DNA of 5,730 nt from Lachnospiraceae bacterium UBA4316 (GTDB lineage: Bacteria; Bacillota; Clostridia; Lachnospirales; Lachnospiraceae): NCBI GenBank assembly GCA_002394535.1, contig DGUG01000021.1:1-5730 (forward strand). The letters run 5' to 3'. The position numbers and the translations under genes were made by a program. Positions 1 through 5,132 of this stretch are shown in pieces. Positions within the stretch are counted from its first letter, which is position 1. Every line of letters begins with the position of its first letter. The notes beneath the pieces are model-generated. The model was not told the DNA's origin. It did not search any database and saw nothing but the letters and a program-made list of their open reading frames with translations.

Positions 1-2548
1 AGTTATCTAAAGTACCGATTTCCTGTTTAGTTCCTCCAATAGTGGTGCTTCCTTTTACAGAAGTACCAGACATTTCTATATCGTAATACTGAGTACCATT
101 AACTGTAGCTGTTGTTGTAGGATTTGTTCCTCCGGTATATGTTGATACATTAAGGGCAGGCTGACCCGATGCACCTTCGACGGTTACGGACTGGATGTTA
201 TTGGGAGTACTTGATCCCGATCCCGTCATACTGTTAATAATATTTCGCGAGTTCACCAACGTACCATTTCCGCCCCATGTATTTGCTGTAACCGTCGCAG
301 AATAATTATTATTTCCCACTCTGTTAATGGTTGCTGCTCCACCCGAATTTGTAGACATAACGCTCGGATTATTATCCAAAAAGGCGGCTAACTCTTCCGG
401 ACCTCCTTCGGAAAAAACAACTGATGTAACCGCCGGTGAAGCATTGTTATCAATAGAAACCCTGCTGGGAGTTATCTTACCAAATCCGGGGTTGTTCTGA
501 TCGTTTGCCGGAATAGTCGCAACACCATTTGCATCTCCACCTGTTACAACAAGAGTTGATCCGTTATTTATCCATTCTGCAGTCGTACTGTTACCCAGAT
601 TAGCCGCTACGGAATTACCACCACCGGAGCCTCCGCCTGATCCGCCGGAGCCGCCCGAGCTGCCTGAACTGCTGTTATTATTTTCATTATTTCCTTCATC
701 GCTGTGATCGCTGTACGGATCCTCGCCCGAATCATTTGAACTGTTATTATTCTCCTGTACCGGCGCGGGTGTAGGTGATGCTATGGGCGGTCTGCCCTGT
801 GCTTTACCTTCATTTAACCACTCGGCAAGGAGTGCCGATGTATCCGTTCCGTATCTTGCAACAACATCGGGATTGGCCGCAGCATAATAAGCCGGATCAA
901 ATCGCGTACCGTCGGCAAGAGTGATTATGCCCGTGTTCGGATCGGTCATTGCTATCGCCGCATTTGCAGCCTGAATCTCCTGCGCGGAGGCCCCGGCATT
1001 TCCGGTCCTTGGAGCATTTGCGCCTGCATTTCCCGCACCTGTATTGCCTGCATTATTACCATCCGCATTTGCAACCGCCTTTGTGTCGTCTTTTTTCTTC
1101 GTATCATCAACAGGCTTTTCTATATCTTCTTCCGAAGATTTGGTGCTTCTTGCATTCTTGTTTCCGCTTCCGAGAAGAGCGATGACTGTCTCGTCACCGT
1201 TTGACTGTTTGTCCATCTCTTCATCGACCGTGCCCGTGATATGATCACTTATGCCGTCAAGACTTGCAAGGACATCACTTCCCTTGGAGCCGTCTGTTGA
1301 CGATCCCGCGGACTCTTTTACGGCATCCGTAAAGAGCTTCTTTTCCGCCTCAAGGACTTCACCGATCTCCGTAGCTGTAAGCCTAGATCTTGACATCCTG
1401 CCTGCACTGACCTTGAGGGTGTTGGAGATTCGTGTTGCGACATTTATGCGTTCGATGCTGCGAAGCCCCGCCTTGTCAATAAGTATAAATGTCTCTTCCA
1501 TACAGGACCTGGAGCCGTCCATAAGTGACGCCAGATTATCCTTGTCGTATCCTGCTTCCGTACCGACATCCATAACATCCCGATAGCCCTGTATTATCGC
1601 CACCTCAAGAGGAAGATCATCCCTTGCTATATTTACCGCGGAATTTGCCGAACTGACCATCTGATGCGACCTGTCTCCCATGAACGGGATCGCATCCTCT
1701 ATTCCGCTCGCCTTGAGCGAATCCGCCGCAGATCCGTACATCGAGGTGCCTAATGTCGATGAGAGTTCCGCAAGTGTTGTGAGCTTCTTGGTCGAGAACC
1801 CGGTCGCCTTTGCAACCCTGTTCATAAGCTCGGGACTCTTTCTGATCGTATCAAGCGCCATTGCCGGAAGATCTTCTTCCTTAAACGACTGCATTACTAT
1901 CGATATGGTCTTGTCTCCTTCCGCCTCTTCATCGAGGTAGATCGTGATCATCTGTCCGGCGGGGACATCAACTTCGGTTGTCTCTTTTGTAACGGGATTG
2001 GTTGCTACGACATGAACAAGTCCGTCGGTTACCATCAGAACCTCGTGACTCGTCGAATCCCTTCCGACATAAGCAGAGGTGCCGCGGATACCGCAGACCA
2101 TAGTTGTTGTATTGACATCGAAAGATTCATTGTCCGCAAGTTTTTCGGTAACGTTGAAAAAGAGGTTTCCCTCGAGCAGGTTAAAGAGAAGCTTCTTACC
2201 GCGTGTCTTGATCTCGGCCTTACTCGTCTCCTCCATGGTCATCAGCTTTGTATCGTCAAGGCTGACCATGATAAGGCTCTCGCCCGCGGTCGTAACCGTC
2301 TGCCCCGCGCCAAGCCTCATCTTTTCGCGAAGCGACTGCTCATTTCCTTCCTCGTTATACAGGTTAACGGTCCCGACGAGACGCTGGATCCTCATCGTGA
2401 CCGCCGTGATCGCGCTGTTGTATATGAAGAAACCGATGACTGCCGCAACAAGAAGCACGGCGGCGATGATTATCGCAATGATTCTTTTCTTCTTTTTGTT
2501 ATCAGGTGTATAGCCTTCAATGCTGTTTTCCATACTGTAACTTCCCAT
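1..2548 (-). CDS. Membrane-anchored FecR-domain surface protein, C-terminus beyond window
   Basis: Open for 849 codons from ATG at 2548 to the left edge, so the C-terminus is missing. Residues 18-22 are KKKKR, followed by one hydrophobic helix (about 23-43). Lysine before the helix predicts an inside N-terminus and an outside remainder. Residues about 52-205 resemble a FecR domain: G59-T-V, 'LGAGQTV' 79-85, 'LLEGNLFFNV' 124-133, then 'CGIRGTSAYV' 152-161, matching the family's VRGTxFxV core, then 'VTDGLVHV'. Residues 220-460 look helical and charged. Then come an Ala/Gly/Asn-rich stretch (498-523), a YYAxNPDV-type motif (550-588), a Gly/Ser linker (626-646) and a Thr/Asn/Gly-rich tail. Classical FecR is a periplasmic sigma regulator, but no sigma-factor or receptor gene is visible, so I infer an extracellular sensor or scaffold. 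The start is supported by AAGGGGG six bases upstream. Met6 is a possible alternative. The domain call is good; the function is unknown. Confidence 0.88.
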   Translation of the reverse strand, partial: MGSYSMENSIEGYTPDNKKKKRIIAIIIAAVLLVAAVIGFFIYNSAITAVTMRIQRLVGTVNLYNEEGNEQSLREKMRLGAGQTVTTAGESLIMVSLDDTKLMTMEETSKAEIKTRGKKLLFNLLEGNLFFNVTEKLADNESFDVNTTTMVCGIRGTSAYVGRDSTSHEVLMVTDGLVHVVATNPVTKETTEVDVPAGQMITIYLDEEAEGDKTISIVMQSFKEEDLPAMALDTIRKSPELMNRVAKATGFSTKKLTTLAELSSTLGTSMYGSAADSLKASGIEDAIPFMGDRSHQMVSSANSAVNIARDDLPLEVAIIQGYRDVMDVGTEAGYDKDNLASLMDGSRSCMEETFILIDKAGLRSIERINVATRISNTLKVSAGRMSRSRLTATEIGEVLEAEKKLFTDAVKESAGSSTDGSKGSDVLASLDGISDHITGTVDEEMDKQSNGDETVIALLGSGNKNARSTKSSEEDIEKPVDDTKKKDDTKAVANADGNNAGNTGAGNAGANAPRTGNAGASAQEIQAANAAIAMTDPNTGIITLADGTRFDPAYYAAANPDVVARYGTDTSALLAEWLNEGKAQGRPPIASPTPAPVQENNNSSNDSGEDPYSDHSDEGNNENNNSSSGSSGGSGGSGGGSGGGNSVAANLGNSTTAEWINNGSTLVVTGGDANGVATIPANDQNNPGFGKITPSRVSIDNNASPAVTSVVFSEGGPEELAAFLDNNPSVMSTNSGGAATINRVGNNNYSATVTANTWGGNGTLVNSRNIINSMTGSGSSTPNNIQSVTVEGASGQPALNVSTYTGGTNPTTTATVNGTQYYDIEMSGTSVKGSTTIGGTKQEIGTLDN
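611..673 (-). repeat. Gly/Ser linker coding tract
   Basis: Residues 626-646 of the FecR-like protein consist almost only of Ser and Gly, in irregular SGG and SGGG units. They follow an Asp/Glu/Asn-rich stretch. This reads as a flexible spacer between the motif-bearing middle part and the extracellular C-terminal region. The irregular codons argue against a recent tandem expansion. Confidence 0.8.
785..901 (-). other. YYAxNPDV-type repeat unit (single copy) in FecR-like protein
   Basis: Residues 550-588 begin 'FDPAYYAAANPDVVARYG' and end 'LNEGKAQGRPP'. I recognise this about 39-residue pattern (F-D-x-x-Y-Y-x-x-x-N-P-D-V, then a W/HYxxxG-x-x-E/Q-G-R-x-P tail) from secreted and surface proteins of Clostridia and from some RTX-type proteins, where it can occur in tandem. 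Only one copy is visible here. It is followed by a Pro-rich segment (SPTPAP). Its biochemical role is not known to me. Confidence 0.6.
980..1057 (-). repeat. Ala/Gly/Asn low-complexity tract
   Basis: Residues 498-523 of the FecR-like protein are built from recurring AGN, GNAGA and GAG units with few other residues. At DNA level the units are imperfect copies of a GGAAATGCAGGC-like sequence. The tract separates the helical region from the YYAxNPDV-type motif and is probably a disordered spacer. Confidence 0.6.
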
Positions 2549-2566
2549 GATATCCCCCTTATCATG
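2546..2566 (-). promoter_or_regulatory. Hairpin enclosing the RBS and start codon of the FecR-like gene
   Basis: On the minus strand the arms CATGATA (2566-2560) and TATCATG (2552-2546) are a perfect 7-bp inverted repeat around the loop AGGGGGA. Two further U-G wobble pairs can extend it (2567 with 2545, 2568 with 2544). The Shine-Dalgarno G-run sits in the loop, and the start codon ATG forms the end of the 3' arm. The structure is seen directly in the sequence. That it restrains translation initiation is inference. It also validates the SD-to-ATG assignment at 2548. Confidence 0.55.
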
Positions 2567-2588
2567 AACTCCAATTCCCCTCTTGTGT

Positions 2589-2610
2589 CTTAAGCACACA
2601 TAAACTTAAG
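2589..2610 (-). promoter_or_regulatory. Paired CTTAAG palindromes in the leader of the FecR-like gene
   Basis: Two identical 6-bp palindromes CTTAAG lie at 2589-2594 and 2605-2610, 16 bp centre to centre, just downstream of the predicted -10 box. The left one is also the core of a small stem, TGTGT / ACACA. Position and spacing would suit an operator or an early transcript hairpin, but 6-bp palindromes are common, so the call is weak. Confidence 0.25.
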
Positions 2611-2614
2611 ATAT

Positions 2615-2642
2615 AGTGTAACACATCCCCTGGGGTTTTCAA
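2615..2642 (-). promoter_or_regulatory. Sigma-A type promoter for the FecR-like gene
   Basis: Reading the minus strand, a -35 box TTGAAA (2642-2637) is followed after 16 bp by TACACT (2620-2615). An extended TGT directly precedes the -10 box. The spacer contains the 9-bp palindrome CCCCAGGGG (2635-2627), which could be an operator half or simply chance. The predicted transcript would start near 2608 and give a leader of about 60 bases. It means the gene is probably transcribed separately from the lipoprotein genes upstream. Confidence 0.6.
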
Positions 2643-2675
2643 TACCGCCAAAGGTCTAGGTTTGTATAATACTTT

Positions 2676-2692
2676 TACGGTGCAGAGCCGTA
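2676..2692 (-). terminator. Weak hairpin after the lipoprotein operon
   Basis: Nine bases after the stop codon of the frameshifted lipoprotein gene is a 5-bp stem, TACGG / CCGTA, with a 7-base loop. On the minus strand it is followed by an A-rich rather than U-rich stretch, so it is not a good intrinsic terminator. It is listed only because it is the sole structure between the last lipoprotein gene and the next promoter. Confidence 0.2.
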
Positions 2693-3485
2693 CATCAGGT
2701 CTATTTGATAAAAGTGCTCATCTGCGGATTCCTGCCGGACAGAATCATAACATCCCATTCGCTCTTTCCATACCCGGGCGTTGCAACGGTGACAAGAGCA
2801 GTTGGCATGCCCTCGGGCACAGTCACTTCAAATACAGCCGACCTGCCTTTTTCGCAGTCAATCTCTTCCGGGCTTTTTCCTGTTCCCGGCAGCGTTCCGG
2901 GCACTGTCGAACTTAGCGTAATTAGCGAATCACCAAGAAGCGGGACTACAGCAACAGTATCGAGCGCACCTTCCTCGAAGGTCAGGGGATACGACATTTT
3001 ATCAAGAATCTTCTCCGGAGGATTGACGATAATAAGAGCCGCCGCATCCTCTGACATTTTCTTAAGACGTCTGAACTGTCTATTACCGCCGAGCATATAT
3101 TCAAAATATGCCCATACCGCGCCGTCGCACGGCTCATACTCAAACTCCTCGGTAAACTCTTTTTCACGTCCGATCTCATCTACTATCCAACACTTGGCTG
3201 ATATCGTGTTCTTATCCTTGAACGAGAGTTCATACAGCTCTCCGTCCCGGATATGACCGATGTGGTGTCCCCATATATCATAGATATCGTTATACTGCTG
3301 ATAAACGGCAGTTGAAAGGTCATCGCCCTGCCATATGAGGTTTGCTCCTTCTATCTGATACTCAAAATAATCAATGAGTCCGTCGGGAATATTATAGAAC
3401 AGGTATATGCTCATATCAGGATTAACGTGACAGTCGAGTATTATCCAGTCCCCGGCAAGATACGATATGATACCTTTTTCCGATG

Positions 3486-3549
3486 TCAGATCAAATGTCC
3501 CGGCATCCTTTTTCTTCTTGTACTTTTTCTTTTTCCGGTCGCCTCCGGC
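3486..3549 (-). other. Window in which the reading frame must change
   Basis: The upstream frame ends at TGA 3488-3486, and the downstream frame is first open after TGA 3552-3550, so the lesion lies between them. The interval holds three runs of five A (T5 on the plus strand at 3509-3513, 3524-3528 and 3530-3534). Loss of a single A, for example from an original AAAAAAG, explains the shift. No canonical X_XXY_YYZ slippery heptamer is present in the incoming frame. Confidence 0.75.
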
Positions 3550-3611
3550 TCATCCTTTACCGACTCTTTTGATTCATCCGCTGCCTCAGAGGATGCAGGA
3601 GATACCGCACT

Positions 3612-3677
3612 GCCGCAGCCTGCAAGAAGCATCGCGCCTATAAGGCAAATGATGATTGTAAGTAATGATTTTCGCAT
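3612..3677 (-). repeat. Lipoprotein leader cassette, copy 1
   Basis: The first 22 codons (through Cys21-Gly22) match those of the upstream lipoprotein gene at 64 of 66 bases. Both differences are silent (Ile10 ATT versus ATC, Gly20 GGC versus GGG). Similarity stops abruptly on both sides: the sequences upstream of the ATG and the codons after Gly22 differ. Confidence 0.9.
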
Positions 3678-3691
3678 TTATCAGGTCCTTT
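3678..3691 (-). promoter_or_regulatory. RBS of the frameshifted lipoprotein gene
   Basis: AAAGGA at 3691-3686 lies eight bases before ATG 3677, within the short gap after the 467-residue lipoprotein gene. It supports this ATG as the genuine start and shows that the initiation signals remain intact despite the downstream frameshift. Confidence 0.7.
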
Positions 3692-3711
3692 CTGCTACGC
3701 TATGTTATCTG

Positions 3712-5115
3712 TTAATACCAGTCCTTGTCCGTAACCTTACCCTTTTTGAACTGGCCTGTTTTGCTGTCATATTTAAGCTCGGTTATCAGATACCTGTGAC
3801 CGTCGGTAAAATCATCCGTCAGCGTATAGAAGTCTCCCGTCTCCTCCTGATAGAAGCCTTCAATCTCCATCGACAGATCGAGTTCATAAGGCTCGCCGTC
3901 CATGACACCGAAGATAAATGACAGCCACCCGCTTCCGTATCCGCCGCATTCTCCGGTGAAGAAACCACCGTCATCGCCACCGACGAACGGTTCGTAATAC
4001 CCGCTCTCATTGGAATACATGGACAGACCATTAAAATCATCCCTCATCATTTTACCCTTTTCGTCATTTCCTATATACCATATGGACTCAAGAATAAACC
4101 CGCCCATGTCATCATCTTCACCGATTGCGACGAATGCCTCATTACGACCGTCAGCGTCATAGTCATGGTACTCAAGGGCGCATACCTTTCCTTTTCCGAG
4201 CGTTTGTGCGATCTCATACGCATCTTCCTCGGTCAGGCTGATATCACTGCCATCGCCGGTTTCATCCACCTCGTACGGATCCTCCTCGGTCTGTCTGACA
4301 CTTATTGCCGTTATCGCCATTTTGTACTTTGATCTGTCGTTTGGTTCAAGTGTATAGGTTACAACATAGTTCGAGTAACCGGGCTTTTGTTCCAGTTCGC
4401 CCCAGTATCCCCAGAACATATTGGCTTTGCCGATGTATTTGCCATCCTCTTCCATGACCGTACATTCGTGATTTTCGAGTGCAGTTTCGGTATCAACTTC
4501 CTGATAGATTTGAAGGGCGTATGTACCGTCTTCATCGGTATAGGAAACAGCATCGAAAAGATCACATACAGGCTTTGTCGGAAGAGCATCCCAGTCCGGT
4601 TCTTCTCCAAACAGATCAAGGCAGTTTTCTTCTACGCTTTCATCGGGAACAGACATCCCGTGAAATCCGTCACTGTCCGGCCCGGTCTCGGCATTTTCAT
4701 CCTCTATGAGTTTTCCTTTTCTCAACGTGAAATAACCGTCTATATCACCGTCTGTTTCCGACGCAAGAACAGCGGCCCTGATCTTATCGGAATCGGAGAG
4801 ATCAAGATCAACTTCCTCTCCGAGATCGAAAACATCACCTTCGGCTTCCGTTATAAGAGCAACCCACAGGTAGCTGACCATGGCATCGCTCATTTCCTTC
4901 AGGTTCTTCTCGGCCTGCTTTGTATCAAGCTCGGGCTTTTTCTTCTTACTCTTTTTCTTGGTCTTGGCCTCTTCATCCTTAGTCTCTTCCTGCCCGGATT
5001 CCTCCTTAACGTTTCCGAGCTTGTCCGCAAGACTGCTGTCGGCAGCCGCGCCGCACCCTGCAAGAAGCATCGCGCCTATAAGGCAGATGATGATTGTAAG
5101 TAATGATTTTCGCAT
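3712..5115 (-). CDS. Acidic extracellular lipoprotein with DxDxDG loop
   Basis: The 467-residue product starts with a signal peptide (RK, then a hydrophobic stretch 5-19) and lipobox LAGC, so lipid attachment at Cys21 on the outer face of the membrane is expected. Residues 22-50 are acidic. Residues 51-60 are a Lys cluster (KTKKKSKKKK), probably a charged tether near the membrane or wall. The mature body is strongly acidic. Residues 318-326 (D-Y-D-A-D-G-R-N-E) fit the DxDxDGxxE calcium-loop pattern seen in many extracellular clostridial proteins, and 379-396 is Gly/Asp-rich. No enzyme motif is recognised. The gene lies between two others at 15 and 34 bases, suggesting an operon. Its leader is nearly identical at DNA level to that of the next gene, while the mature parts are unrelated by eye. 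The lipoprotein call is firm; the role is unknown. Confidence 0.9.
   Translation of the reverse strand: MRKSLLTIIICLIGAMLLAGCGAAADSSLADKLGNVKEESGQEETKDEEAKTKKKSKKKKPELDTKQAEKNLKEMSDAMVSYLWVALITEAEGDVFDLGEEVDLDLSDSDKIRAAVLASETDGDIDGYFTLRKGKLIEDENAETGPDSDGFHGMSVPDESVEENCLDLFGEEPDWDALPTKPVCDLFDAVSYTDEDGTYALQIYQEVDTETALENHECTVMEEDGKYIGKANMFWGYWGELEQKPGYSNYVVTYTLEPNDRSKYKMAITAISVRQTEEDPYEVDETGDGSDISLTEEDAYEIAQTLGKGKVCALEYHDYDADGRNEAFVAIGEDDDMGGFILESIWYIGNDEKGKMMRDDFNGLSMYSNESGYYEPFVGGDDGGFFTGECGGYGSGWLSFIFGVMDGEPYELDLSMEIEGFYQEETGDFYTLTDDFTDGHRYLITELKYDSKTGQFKKGKVTDKDWY
5050..5115 (-). repeat. Lipoprotein leader cassette, copy 2
   Basis: Partner of the 66-base segment at 3612-3677, in the same orientation and 1,438 bases apart. 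It encodes the complete signal peptide, lipobox and the Gly after the acylated Cys. Same-orientation repeats of this length could recombine, which would delete the 467-residue gene body and fuse this start to the shorter lipoprotein. Confidence 0.9.
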
Positions 5116-5132
5116 TTTGATTATTCCTTCCT
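5116..5132 (-). promoter_or_regulatory. RBS of the 467-residue lipoprotein gene, overlapping the upstream stop
   Basis: The purine run AGGAAGGAA (5132-5124) precedes ATG 5115. Its first bases are part of the TAG stop codon (5133-5131) of the gene before it. Ribosomes finishing the first gene would release right at this site, so translational coupling is likely. It fixes the start at 5115. Confidence 0.7.

Larger units (their letters stand above)
2701..3677 (-). pseudogene. Frameshifted lipoprotein gene (about 325 residues when restored)
   Basis: ATG at 3677 begins MRKSLLTII with a hydrophobic core and lipobox LAGC (acylated Cys21), preceded by AAAGGA eight bases upstream. After an acidic Ser/Ala/Glu linker the frame enters a Lys-rich stretch and ends at TGA 3488-3486 (63 residues). 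The rest continues in another frame, open from 3549 to TAG at 2701. Adding one base in the A-rich tract joins both into one 325-residue protein with the linker GKKKKYKKKKDAGTFD, just like the lysine stretch of the lipoprotein gene upstream. The body has 'YLAGDWIILD' (73-82), many aromatic and acidic residues, and a C-terminal part with 'TVPGTLPGTG' and 'EVTVPEGMPTALVTV'. I do not recognise a family. Both halves keep normal codon use, so the break is recent, a sequencing error, or tolerated by slippage. A separate protein from ATG 3414 is possible but has no good ribosome site. Confidence 0.8.

Noticed and set aside
1251..2593. Several plus-strand ORFs of 86-193 residues
   Set aside because: All are opposite the FecR-like gene, lack ribosome sites and give Ser/Leu/Arg-rich sequences typical of antisense frames.
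2665..2670. Perfect TATAAT on the plus strand
   Set aside because: No -35-like hexamer stands at 16-18 bp, and no plus-strand gene follows. It is probably chance in an AT-rich gap, though an antisense transcript cannot be excluded.
2652..2703. Direct repeat AGGTCTA at 2652-2658 and 2697-2703
   Set aside because: Only 7 bp, one copy including the stop codon. It is too short to indicate a mobile element footprint without other evidence.
2705..3256. 183-residue plus-strand ORF opposite the frameshifted lipoprotein
   Set aside because: It is a shadow of the minus-strand frame, with Ser/Pro-rich composition and no initiation signal. The minus-strand frame continues the lipoprotein logically.
3509..3534. 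Classical programmed -1 frameshift site
   Set aside because: The direction fits, but no X_XXY_YYZ heptamer is read in the incoming frame, and I see no clear downstream stem. Slippage on A5 runs would be weak.
3486..3677. A stand-alone 63-residue small lipoprotein
   Set aside because: Its last 15 residues (KRKSTRRKRMPGHLI) look like out-of-frame reading of the Lys tract, and the other frame supplies a linker matching the neighbouring lipoprotein. A frameshifted longer gene explains the data better.
4387..5103. 238-residue plus-strand ORF opposite the 467-residue lipoprotein gene
   Set aside because: It lies wholly antisense to a gene with clear signal peptide, lipobox and ribosome site. Its product is Phe/Leu/Ile-rich without motif, as expected for the complement of an acidic, Glu/Lys-rich gene.
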